A stretch of DNA of 10,432 nt from Thermoplasmata archaeon (GTDB lineage Archaea > Thermoplasmatota > Thermoplasmata > UBA10834 > DTMW01). Positions 1-6,507 of this stretch are shown here, one piece after another. The notes below the pieces were generated by a model, which did not search any database, had not been told where the DNA came from, and worked only from the letters and a program-made list of their open reading frames with translations. The DNA is taken from positions 1-10,432 of the forward strand of contig JAOUEZ010000029.1 of NCBI GenBank assembly GCA_029858465.1, in the 5' to 3' direction. The position numbers were made by a program, and so were the translations under genes. Numbering within the stretch: position 1 is the first letter of the stretch; every line of letters begins with the position of its first letter.

Positions 1-272
1 GGACCCGGAATAACAGGATTGCTGATTACTCCTTCGACCCGGAGGGGAATTTCTCGTTCGGCATTCCGGATTACACGGATTTCGAGGGCGTGAAATACGA
101 CCCGGAGATCGGGATTTTCGGGCTAGATGTGACTGTCACTTTGAAGAGGCGTGGAAAGAGGATCACTCAGAGAAGGCTCCTGCAGCGGAAAGTCCCGCAC
201 GAGCACCGCGTCACAAAAGAAGAAGGGATAAATTTCGTGAGATCAAAATTCAACGTGGAGGTACTCGAATGA
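1..272 (+). CDS. rpl5: 50S ribosomal protein L5 (uL5), C-terminal part
   Basis: This is the 3' end of the gene for large-subunit protein uL5, which binds 5S rRNA and helps place the central protuberance. The reading frame is open from base 3, before any start codon, so the gene is truncated by the left edge; about 89 residues remain. Visible hallmarks are the RIADYSF segment, the F-S-F-G-I-P-D-Y stretch and the following IGIFGLDVTVTLKRRG strand, typical of the C-terminal half of archaeal L5. An internal GTG at 90 could be mistaken for a start, but the frame clearly extends upstream. The stop TGA (270-272) overlaps the ATG of the next gene, which suggests translational coupling. The family call is very secure; the N-terminus cannot be seen. 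Confidence 0.97.
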   Translation, partial: TRNNRIADYSFDPEGNFSFGIPDYTDFEGVKYDPEIGIFGLDVTVTLKRRGKRITQRRLLQRKVPHEHRVTKEEGINFVRSKFNVEVLE

Positions 273-415
273 AGCCGAAGAAGAAGTTCGGCCGCGTTGT
301 CGGCTGCACGAGATGCGGAAGAAAGCGTGGGATCATCAGACGCTACGGGATGCATCTATGCAGGCAATGCTTCAGGGAGATCGCTCCCCAGATAGGATTC
401 AGAAAATACTCCTGA
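269..415 (+). CDS. rps14: 30S ribosomal protein S14 (uS14), zinc-binding, 48 aa
   Basis: This short gene encodes uS14, a small-subunit head protein that contacts 16S rRNA near the decoding region. The 48-residue product begins MKPKKKFGRV. It has a C-x2-C pair at residues 13/16 and a second at 31/34, the four ligands expected of the zinc-ribbon form of S14. The ATG at 269 overlaps the uL5 stop as ATGA, and the TGA at 413-415 lies right before the Shine-Dalgarno site of S8. Length and cysteine spacing match the compact archaeal and zinc-bearing form. Position between L5 and S8 is the standard spc order. It is easily missed because of its size. Confidence 0.97.
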   Translation: MKPKKKFGRVVGCTRCGRKRGIIRRYGMHLCRQCFREIAPQIGFRKYS

Positions 416-430
416 GGAGGGACACACCAC

Positions 431-820
431 ATGCAACAAGATCCACTGAACGATGCAATGTCGTCCATCAGAAACGCCGAGAAGGTCGGCAAGTTGGAGT
501 GCTTAATAGAACCCTCTTCAAAACTGATTGGGCATGTACTAAAAGTAATGCTGGAGAACAGCTACATCAAGAGATACGAGTTCGTTGAGGACAACAGGGC
601 AGGCAAGTATAAAGTCGCGCTGAATGGACAGATTAACGAGTGCGGAGTCATAAGGCCCAGGTATTCCGTGAAGCTTGCCGAGCTCGAGAAGTTCGAATCC
701 AGATACCTGCCGGCTCAGGACTTTGGTGTGCTCATTCTCACAACGACCAAGGGTGTTATGTCGAACGTGCAAGCGAAGGAGATGGGCATCGGCGGGAAGC
801 TGTTGGCCTATGTCTACTGA
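431..820 (+). CDS. rps8: 30S ribosomal protein S8 (uS8)
   Basis: uS8 binds helix 21 of 16S rRNA and is a primary assembly protein of the small-subunit body. The 129-residue product starts MQQDPLNDAMSSI, the conserved N-terminal helix. It ends with the family signature: TTTKGVMSN followed by a GIGGKLLAYVY C-terminus, as in archaeal and eukaryotic S8. The length is normal for archaea. The start is supported by a GGAGG at 416-420, ten bases upstream and directly after the S14 stop. An 11-nt gap separates it from L6. Nothing is missing or unusual. Confidence 0.98.
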   Translation: MQQDPLNDAMSSIRNAEKVGKLECLIEPSSKLIGHVLKVMLENSYIKRYEFVEDNRAGKYKVALNGQINECGVIRPRYSVKLAELEKFESRYLPAQDFGVLILTTTKGVMSNVQAKEMGIGGKLLAYVY

Positions 821-831
821 GGTGAACTGAG

Positions 832-1386
832 ATGCCGATTGCGGGAATAATTGAAAGGGAATTCGAGGTTCCTGAGAAGGTCCAGTTGACCGTGTCAGGA
901 GATTCCATCACGGTGAAAGGACCCAAGGGCACGCTCATGAGAAAATTCGACCTCAGGAAAATAAAGATTCAGAAGACCAACGGAGCGAAATACGTCGTGA
1001 AGTGCGAATATCCGAGGATCAGGGACAAGGCGATGATTGGCACGATTGAATCGCATATCCTGAACATGATCCATGGAGTCATCGAAGGATACGAGTACAA
1101 GATGAAAATCGTCTACAGCCACTTCCCGATAAAAGCCACGGTCAAGGGCGAAACATTCGTCATCGAGAACTTCCTCGGGGAGCGAAGCCCCAGGAAGACA
1201 AGAATTGTCGGCGAGACAAAGGTCGCAGTGAAGGGAGATGAGGTCACCCTGTCCGGGATCAATATAGAGGACGTCGGACAGACTGCTGCAAATATAGAGT
1301 TGGCCACGAAAATAAGGGGATACGATCCAAGAGTGTTCCAAGATGGAATCTACATCACTCACAAAGGATGGAGGAGTGGGAAATGA
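832..1386 (+). CDS. rpl6: 50S ribosomal protein L6 (uL6)
   Basis: uL6 binds 23S rRNA near the sarcin-ricin loop and supports factor binding. The 184-residue product has the expected two repeated alpha/beta domains. The N-terminal one contains VQLTVSGDSITVKGPKG, and the C-terminal one contains the KGETFVIENFLGE and KTRIV segments; it ends DGIYITHKGWRSGK. An IKGYDPRVFQDGIY-like stretch near the end is the archaeal/eukaryotic (L9-type) signature. A GGTGA at 822-826 precedes the ATG. The stop TGA at 1384-1386 overlaps the ATG (1383) chosen for eL32. Length is standard and the identification is secure. Confidence 0.98.
   Translation: MPIAGIIEREFEVPEKVQLTVSGDSITVKGPKGTLMRKFDLRKIKIQKTNGAKYVVKCEYPRIRDKAMIGTIESHILNMIHGVIEGYEYKMKIVYSHFPIKATVKGETFVIENFLGERSPRKTRIVGETKVAVKGDEVTLSGINIEDVGQTAANIELATKIRGYDPRVFQDGIYITHKGWRSGK
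1370..1374 (+). promoter_or_regulatory. Shine-Dalgarno site deciding the eL32 start
   Basis: GGAGG lies inside the end of the L6 gene, eight bases before the ATG at 1383. It overlaps the upstream in-frame ATG at 1368 and so cannot serve that one. This argues for the shorter eL32 and for ATGA stop/start coupling with L6. Confidence 0.7.
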
Positions 1387-2165
1387 GCGAGACAGAGAAG
1401 ATAAGCGAGAAGCTCAAGGAGCTTCCACACATGACCGAAGAACATATGGAAGTTCTGCAAAAGCATGGGCTCACCACTCCGAAAAAGCTCCTGACAGTAC
1501 TGCAAGACGAGAAAAAATGGAAGGAGATACATCCTGACCTCAAGGGCATCGGCCCGAAGACTGTGGAGCAGTGGAAGGAGATCCTCGAGGCGGACAAGGC
1601 GGAGCCAAAGAAGACTGAGGAGAAGCCTGCTCCGAAAAAGACAGTGAAAAAGGTCGCAAAGAAGCCTGTCGAGAAAAAAGAAGAAAAAAAGAAAAAGGAA
1701 GAGGCCGAGGAAGAGGCGGAAGAGAAAGAAGAAGTGGAGATAGTCGAGGAAGGGGAATACGTCCCAAATAAGAAGCCAAAGCTGTCTCCTGAGCTCAAAT
1801 TCGCCCTCGCCAGCAGAAAAATTGTCAGCGACAACAGGCCTGAATTCTATCGGCAGGAATACGGCAGGTACAAGAGGCTTAGGACAGGATGGAGGAAGCC
1901 CAGAGGAATACATTCCAAGACTCGCATGAAAATGAGATACAGGAGACCGATGGTCTCGGTCGGGTACAGAGGACCGAGAGATGCGAGAGGCCTTCACTCA
2001 TCAGGCTTCGAAGAGGTGCGCGTCTGCAACGTGAATGATTTGGAGAAAATATCCAACTTGGAGACGCAGGCTGCAAGGATTGCGCACAGCGTCGGCCAGA
2101 GGAAGAGAGAGAAGATCATCGAGAAGGCCGATGAGCTCGGCATCCGGGTACTCAACAGGAGCTGA
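1383..2165 (+). CDS. rpl32e: 50S ribosomal protein L32e (eL32) with N-terminal helix-hairpin-helix extension
   Basis: eL32 is a large-subunit protein shared by archaea and eukaryotes. From the ATG at 1383 the product is 260 residues, about twice the core family length. Residues about 12-68 form a helical module ending in a helix-hairpin-helix motif (L-K-G-I-G-P-K-T, 53-60). Residues about 72-133 are a low-complexity linker of Lys, Glu, Pro and Ala. Residues about 134-260 are the canonical core, with RYKRLRTGWRKPRGIHSK and a SVGYRGPRDARGLH stretch. An in-frame ATG at 1368 would add five residues, but GGAGG at 1370-1374 is eight bases before 1383, and 1383 forms an ATGA overlap with the L6 stop, so 1383 is preferred. 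Halophile eL32 also carries an N-terminal extension; the extension here probably adds rRNA or protein contacts (inference). Confidence 0.96.
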   Translation: MSETEKISEKLKELPHMTEEHMEVLQKHGLTTPKKLLTVLQDEKKWKEIHPDLKGIGPKTVEQWKEILEADKAEPKKTEEKPAPKKTVKKVAKKPVEKKEEKKKKEEAEEEAEEKEEVEIVEEGEYVPNKKPKLSPELKFALASRKIVSDNRPEFYRQEYGRYKRLRTGWRKPRGIHSKTRMKMRYRRPMVSVGYRGPRDARGLHSSGFEEVRVCNVNDLEKISNLETQAARIAHSVGQRKREKIIEKADELGIRVLNRS

Positions 2166-2170
2166 TCATA

Positions 2171-2623
2171 ATGAATCTCAAGAATCAGAGAAGGATGGCT
2201 GCGCAGATACTGAAGTGTGGCGAGAATCGTGTCTGGATGGACCCAAACCGGCTGGAGGACATCGAGGACAGCATCACGCGCGCAGACATCAGAACACTCA
2301 TCGCGTCCGGGACAATAGCTGCCGCACAGAAGAAGGGGGTCTCCAGGGGCAGGGCAAGATATGTCGCAAGCCAGAAAGCGAAAGGACGCAGGAAAGGACA
2401 GGGAAGCAGAAAGGGCACGGCGAACGCGAGGAAGCCCAGAAAGGAGATCTGGAAGCAGACGATTCGCCCCATCCGGAAAAGGCTGAAGGAACTGCGGGAT
2501 TCCGGGAAGCTGTCACAGCGGATCTACAGGAATTACTATCTCAAGGCCAAAGGTGGAATGTTCAGGAGCGTATCGCATCTTGAATCGCACCTGAAGGTCG
2601 AAGGACATCTGAAGGAGGCATGA
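2171..2623 (+). CDS. rpl19e: 50S ribosomal protein L19e (eL19)
   Basis: eL19 is an archaeal/eukaryotic large-subunit protein, absent from bacteria, whose long helices lie on 23S rRNA and reach towards the small subunit as an intersubunit bridge. The 150-residue product has the typical N-terminus (NLKNQRRMAAQILKCG, then RVWMDP). A very basic middle region carries RGRARY and repeated R-K-G and K-G segments (about residues 57-85). A helical end follows, with the IRPIRKRLKELRDSGKL and IYRNYYLKAKGG stretches. Length matches archaeal homologues. AGGAG at 2157-2161, just before the eL32 stop, serves the ATG at 2171. There is a 5-nt gap to eL32 and a 4-nt gap to uL18. Confidence 0.98.
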   Translation: MNLKNQRRMAAQILKCGENRVWMDPNRLEDIEDSITRADIRTLIASGTIAAAQKKGVSRGRARYVASQKAKGRRKGQGSRKGTANARKPRKEIWKQTIRPIRKRLKELRDSGKLSQRIYRNYYLKAKGGMFRSVSHLESHLKVEGHLKEA

Positions 2624-2627
2624 GAAA

Positions 2628-3137
2628 ATGGCGCAAGGACCGAGATACAGGGTGCCTCTTAGAAGGAGAAAAGAGAACAGGACGGATTACAGGTCGAGGA
2701 AGGCGCTGATAGCAAGCGAGCTCCCGAGGGTCATCGTCAGAAAGAGCAACCGCCATGTGAGGATACAGATTGCTGGATATCATGAGGAGGGAGACAAGAT
2801 ACTTGTCTCCGCATTTTCCCAGGAACTGAAGAATCTGGGATGGGAGGGTAACTATGACACCACTCCGGCCGCATATCTTACCGGATTGATGGCTGGCGAG
2901 AGGGGTGTCAAGGCGGGCATTGGAGAAGCGGTTCTGGACATCGGCAGGCATTATCCTGCGAAAGGGTCGGTCATTTTCGCGGCTCTCAAAGGACTGATAG
3001 ATGCGGGCGTTGAGATACCTCACGATGACGATGTGCTGCCATCCGACGACAGGGTCGGCGGCAAGCACCTCTCCGAAAATATGCAGACAAAGATTGAGGA
3101 AATCAAATCAAAATTACAGAAAGGGGGCGCTGAGTAA
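2628..3137 (+). CDS. rpl18: 50S ribosomal protein L18 (uL18)
   Basis: uL18 binds 5S rRNA together with uL5 in the central protuberance. The 169-residue product begins MAQGPRYRVPLRRRKENRTDYRSR, the basic archaeal/eukaryotic N-terminus. It continues with LPRVIVRKSNRHVRIQI, and later AAYLTGLMAGERG and VIFAALKGLIDAGVEIPH, both diagnostic. It is somewhat shorter than many archaeal homologues because the C-terminal tail is brief. GGAGG at 2614-2618, nine bases before the ATG, supports the start. The stop TAA at 3135-3137 is separated by one base from the uS5 ATG. Confidence 0.98.
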   Translation: MAQGPRYRVPLRRRKENRTDYRSRKALIASELPRVIVRKSNRHVRIQIAGYHEEGDKILVSAFSQELKNLGWEGNYDTTPAAYLTGLMAGERGVKAGIGEAVLDIGRHYPAKGSVIFAALKGLIDAGVEIPHDDDVLPSDDRVGGKHLSENMQTKIEEIKSKLQKGGAE

Positions 3138-3138
3138 C

Positions 3139-3894
3139 ATGGCAGATTGGATACCAAGGACTCGACTCGGCAAAATGGTCGCGGAGGGGAAAATCACCAC
3201 CATGAGCGATGCGCTGAAGAGCAGGCTGCCGGTCAGAGAACCCGAGATAATCGATATACTTCTTCCCGAGCTGGCCGATGAGGTCTTGGATGTCAATATG
3301 GTCCAGAGGATGACTGATTCGGGCAGGCGTGTGAAATTCGCCATCACGGTCGTCGTCGGCAATAAGGACGGGTTCGTGGGGATAGGTCGAGCAAAGGGTA
3401 AGGAGGTAGGGCCTGCAATCAGGAAGGCGATTGATGTCGCGAAGACTAATCTGATCGAGGTCAAGAGAGGTTGCGGCTCATGGGAATGCGGATGTGCAAC
3501 TCCGCACTCACTACCTTTCGAGGTCATCGGCAAGAGCGGCTCAGTGGAAGTCACGCTGAGGCCTGCACCCAGAGGAACCGGTCTTGCGGTCGGAGACATC
3601 GCGAAGAGCGTTCTGCAGATGGCTGGCATTTCCGATGCCTGGGGTATGACAGGCGGGCACTCAAAGACAACGACGAATTACTCGCTCGCAGCATTCGATG
3701 CCCTGAGGAAAACCATGCTTGTCAAGGTAACCGACAATCAGCGCGACAGATTGAAGATCGTCTCAGGATCGATTGCAATACACGTCGCTCCTGCGGGTGA
3801 ATCATCCGTGGAGCAGATGGAGGATGAAAAACCTGAGGCCGTGGTTGAGGATATTCCAAATGCCAAAGAGCTTGAGAAAGAGGGGGGAGAATAA
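3139..3894 (+). CDS. rps5: 30S ribosomal protein S5 (uS5) with acidic C-terminal tail
   Basis: uS5 helps maintain decoding fidelity at the mRNA entry side of the small subunit. The frame is open upstream to 3001, but family alignment starts at the ATG at 3139 (MADWIPRTRLG), one base after the L18 stop, giving 251 residues. Residues about 55-120 are the S5 RNA-binding domain, with VVVGNKDGFVGIGRAKGKE and the RGCGSWECGC stretch seen in archaeal/eukaryotic S5. Residues about 126-200 are the C-terminal domain, with APRGTGLA and WGMTGGHSKTTTNY. Residues about 217-251 are a Glu-rich tail of unknown role that runs past the conserved core. The upstream GGGGG at 3123-3127 is a modest ribosome site. 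Confidence 0.98.
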   Translation: MADWIPRTRLGKMVAEGKITTMSDALKSRLPVREPEIIDILLPELADEVLDVNMVQRMTDSGRRVKFAITVVVGNKDGFVGIGRAKGKEVGPAIRKAIDVAKTNLIEVKRGCGSWECGCATPHSLPFEVIGKSGSVEVTLRPAPRGTGLAVGDIAKSVLQMAGISDAWGMTGGHSKTTTNYSLAAFDALRKTMLVKVTDNQRDRLKIVSGSIAIHVAPAGESSVEQMEDEKPEAVVEDIPNAKELEKEGGE

Positions 3895-3896
3895 GC

Positions 3897-4397
3897 ATGG
3901 CACTGGCCGTCGTCAGAGTAAGAGGAATGCAACAGGCCGGGAGCAGGGTTCAGGATACTCTGCACCAGCTTCGTCTGAATCGTATCAATCATCTCGTCTT
4001 CGTCAAGCAGTCACCGAATGTCAAGGGAATGCTCGAGATTGTAAAGGATTATGTCACATGGGGAGAGGTGTCGGCCGAGATGATCGCAAAAGTTCTCTTG
4101 AACCGTGGAGAGGCAGTTGGGAAGAGGATAAAACTCAGCGACGATTTCATAAAGAGCAACAACGCGAAATACAAGTCGATAATCGCACTTTCGAAGGCGA
4201 TACAGGCCGATGAGGCATCGCTGTCCGAGGTGAGTAACCTGCAGCCTGTCATCAGGCTGCATCCTCCGAAGGGGGGCTACGAGAACAACAAGAGATCATA
4301 TGCATCGGGCGGAACGCTCGGATACAGGGGGAAGGACATCGAAATGCTTCTTGAGAAGATGACAGTGCCTCTAAAAGGAGAGCGATTCAAATGGTGA
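3897..4397 (+). CDS. rpl30: 50S ribosomal protein L30 (uL30)
   Basis: uL30 is a large-subunit protein; the archaeal/eukaryotic form is longer than the roughly 60-residue bacterial one. The 166-residue product begins with the ferredoxin-like L30 fold (AVVRVRGMQQAGSRVQDTLH, then LNRINHLVFV). Next come the Y-V-T-W-G-E motif and the family-specific extension, ending HPPKGGYENNKRSY and LGYRG. A GGGGGGAG stretch at the end of S5 serves the ATG two bases after the S5 stop. The stop at 4395-4397 overlaps the start of uL15 by seven bases. No anomaly is seen. Confidence 0.98.
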   Translation: MALAVVRVRGMQQAGSRVQDTLHQLRLNRINHLVFVKQSPNVKGMLEIVKDYVTWGEVSAEMIAKVLLNRGEAVGKRIKLSDDFIKSNNAKYKSIIALSKAIQADEASLSEVSNLQPVIRLHPPKGGYENNKRSYASGGTLGYRGKDIEMLLEKMTVPLKGERFKW

Positions 4398-4816
4398 GCA
4401 GAACCAGCAAATTCAGAGGAAGCAGAATGCATGGACGAGGGAAGAAAGCCGGACGAGGAGCTGGCCTTCGCGGCGGCAGGGGAAATGCAGGATTGCACAA
4501 GCACAAGTACATCAGCGTGGTCAAGTACATGCCCGATCACTTCGGCCATCACGGGTTTAAGAGACCTCAATCAGTTGTCGCGTGTAATAGGACTATGAAT
4601 CTCTCGGAACTTGAGCTGAACATCGATTCATTGATGAAAGAGGGATTCGCAGAAAAGAAAGATGGAAGGATAATCATAGACCTAACAAAGGCTGGAATAG
4701 ACAAGCTTTTGGGCTCTGGTAAGATATCCACCCCCGTCGAAGTCATAGTGGATGATGCTTCAAAGAAGGCCAAGGAGAAGCTGGCAGAGGCCGGCGGCAA
4801 GCTCCTTGAAAAATGA
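4391..4816 (+). CDS. rpl15: 50S ribosomal protein L15 (uL15)
   Basis: uL15 is an assembly protein of the large subunit with an extended basic N-terminus threaded into 23S rRNA. The 141-residue product begins MVSRTSKFRGSRMHGRGKKAG and continues as a Gly/Arg-rich region to about residue 35. A GHHGFKRP motif follows, then a C-terminal globular part typical of archaeal L15 (LLGSGKI, VIVDDASKKAKEKLAEAGG). The ATG at 4391 lies inside the end of L30, and AGGAG at 4376-4380 is ten bases upstream. A GTG at 4394 is possible but less likely. This is the last ribosomal protein of the run; about 80 bases then separate it from secY. Confidence 0.97.
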   Translation: MVSRTSKFRGSRMHGRGKKAGRGAGLRGGRGNAGLHKHKYISVVKYMPDHFGHHGFKRPQSVVACNRTMNLSELELNIDSLMKEGFAEKKDGRIIIDLTKAGIDKLLGSGKISTPVEVIVDDASKKAKEKLAEAGGKLLEK

Positions 4817-4899
4817 TCTTAGAAAATGGCCCTGAGAAAACTATTGGATCTTAAATTGACAAGGGCTAATAACAAGCGAAACATATCGGACTGGTGAGC
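4817..4899 (+). promoter_or_regulatory. uL15-secY gap with possible weak promoter
   Basis: At 83 bases this is the longest gap inside the ribosomal-secretion cluster. A CTTAAATT at 4850-4857 resembles an archaeal TATA box, and a start about 25 bases downstream would give a short leader before secY. There is no convincing purine-rich BRE, so an internal secY promoter is only a possibility. The gap also contains a 23-codon open frame (4826-4897) ending two bases before the secY ATG. Confidence 0.25.
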
Positions 4900-6507
4900 A
4901 TGGCGGACGATGAAAAGAAGAGCCTGCTGTACAAGCTGAAGCCAATAACTGATAGGCTGCCAGCTGTGACAAAGCCGGAAGGGCACGTTCACTTCCGGAC
5001 CAAGATGACGTGGGTAATACTGATTCTCGTCCTTTATTTTGCAATGACCAACATAATGATCTACGGTCTTGAGACATCGGGAAACCTGGATCTTTTCGCT
5101 CAATACAGGGCGATCATGGCCGGCGCTCAGTTTTCGCTCATGCACCTCGGTATAGGACCCATCGTCACCGGCTCAATCATCATGCAGCTGTTCACCGGTG
5201 CCAAGATCATCAAGCTCAACCTGAAGGACTCGGACGACAAGGCGATGTATCAGGGAACTCAGAAGTTCCTCGTCATAATAATGATAATCGTAGAGGCAAC
5301 ACCGCAGGTGTTCGGCTTCCTTGAACCCTCAGGAAAATTCATTGCGAGCATGACTGGCGTTTTGCCCTTCATGTCAGGAGACTCCTTTGCCAGGCTCATC
5401 ATCGTCCTTCAATTGTTTGGAGGATCCTATCTCGTGTTCCTGATGGATGAGGTCGTCTCTAAATGGGGGATCGGAAGCGGTATCAGCCTGTTCATCGCGG
5501 CAGGCGTATCTCAGGCGATATTCACCGGGAGCCTGAACTGGTATCCATTGAACGAAGCCATCCCGATGAGCATCGACAATCCGCCAGTTGGAACGATACC
5601 CAAAGTCATCTATCTTTGGACTAACTATGGATCCACCGACGTTATATCAGGAGGATATGAACGGATATTCCTGCAAAATCCCAATCCATTGATCGCCCTC
5701 ATAGGGACTATCGTCATTTTCCTCTTCGTCACATATGCCGAATCCTCAAGGATCGAGCTGCCTCTCGCGCATGGCGGCGCAAGAGGAGCCAGGGGAAGGT
5801 ATCCGATCAAGTTGATATATGCGTCAAACATCCCCGTCATCCTGATGGCGGCTCTGCTCGCGAACGTCAGCATGTTCTCGATGCTTTTCTGGCAGCATCC
5901 GAGCTTCATGAACTGGCCAATACTCGGCCACAACTGGCAGGTCGGAATGTATGTTTCAGATCCGACCTCTGGTAACCTACGAGTGGTCGGCGGAATGGCG
6001 TATTATCTCTCTTCCGTCAACGGTGTCGGCGACTGGCTTTTACCCCTACTTAGCGGTAGCTATCTTGGCCAATATAACGCCGGGCTGGTCGACCCAGCCT
6101 GGGCGAAGAGCACTCTCCAGATAAGCCTACATGTCATCATCTATGCTGGTGTAATGATTGGTGGATCCGTTCTCTTCGCGAAGTTTTGGATCGAGACTAC
6201 TAACATGGGTCCCGAGGCGGTCGCTTCCCAGATAGAGTCGAGCGGCATGCAGATACCAGGATTCAGAAGAGATCCCAGAGTTTTACGGCGCGTGCTCGAA
6301 AGATACATCCCAGTGGTCACAGTCATTAGCGGAGCTGTTGTCGGCGCGCTGGCAGCCGGAGCCGATCTAATCGGAACTGTAGGTAATGCAAGCGGCACAG
6401 GAGTGCTGCTAGCCGTAGGCATCTTAATCAACTTTTACGAGGCTATCGGTAGAGAACAGATGATGGAGATGCACCCGGTCCTCAGGGGATTCTTCGGAGG
6501 TGAATGA
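4900..6507 (+). CDS. secY: Protein translocase subunit SecY (Sec61 alpha)
   Basis: SecY is the channel-forming subunit of the Sec translocon in the cytoplasmic membrane. From ATG 4900 the product is 535 residues; an in-frame GTG at 4894 would add two. Ten hydrophobic segments fit the family. TM1 lies near residue 38, the signature EVVSKWGIGSGISLFIAAG is at about 184-202, and the cytoplasmic 6/7 loop has SSRIELPLAHGG and ARGRYPIKL at about 282-305. The basic 8/9 loop (GFRRDPRVLRRVLERY) is at about 454-469. At 535 residues it is longer than compact archaeal SecY such as the 436-residue Methanocaldococcus protein; the surplus sits mostly in external loops 5/6 and 7/8. GGTGA at 4893-4897 is unusually close to ATG 4900. 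The stop overlaps the next start. Confidence 0.97.
   Translation: MADDEKKSLLYKLKPITDRLPAVTKPEGHVHFRTKMTWVILILVLYFAMTNIMIYGLETSGNLDLFAQYRAIMAGAQFSLMHLGIGPIVTGSIIMQLFTGAKIIKLNLKDSDDKAMYQGTQKFLVIIMIIVEATPQVFGFLEPSGKFIASMTGVLPFMSGDSFARLIIVLQLFGGSYLVFLMDEVVSKWGIGSGISLFIAAGVSQAIFTGSLNWYPLNEAIPMSIDNPPVGTIPKVIYLWTNYGSTDVISGGYERIFLQNPNPLIALIGTIVIFLFVTYAESSRIELPLAHGGARGARGRYPIKLIYASNIPVILMAALLANVSMFSMLFWQHPSFMNWPILGHNWQVGMYVSDPTSGNLRVVGGMAYYLSSVNGVGDWLLPLLSGSYLGQYNAGLVDPAWAKSTLQISLHVIIYAGVMIGGSVLFAKFWIETTNMGPEAVASQIESSGMQIPGFRRDPRVLRRVLERYIPVVTVISGAVVGALAAGADLIGTVGNASGTGVLLAVGILINFYEAIGREQMMEMHPVLRGFFGGE
6496..6503 (+). promoter_or_regulatory. Strong Shine-Dalgarno (GGAGGTGA) within the end of secY
   Basis: GGAGGTGA is a full anti-Shine-Dalgarno match and ends directly against the ATG at 6504. 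Its GGAGG core is only three bases from that ATG but nine from an in-frame GTG at 6510. The spacing therefore favours the GTG, while the ATGA overlap with the secY stop favours the ATG. Confidence 0.7.

Noticed and set aside
895..1362. 155-codon minus-strand frame opposite L6
   Set aside because: It lies fully inside a certain ribosomal protein gene, has no ribosome site of its own and no recognisable motif.
1621..1740. Purine-rich A/G tract as a DNA repeat or structural element
   Set aside because: It is explained by Lys and Glu codons of the eL32 linker; there is no regular repeat unit.
1355..1997. Long minus-strand open frames opposite eL32 (up to about 210 codons)
   Set aside because: They are antisense to the Lys/Glu-rich linker, whose AAG/GAA-type codons read as Phe/Leu/Ser on the other strand. 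The translations are low complexity and resemble no protein.
2035..2583. 182-codon plus-strand frame overlapping eL32 and eL19
   Set aside because: It is an out-of-frame shadow of two confidently identified ribosomal proteins, rich in Arg/Gly/Glu from shifted codons.
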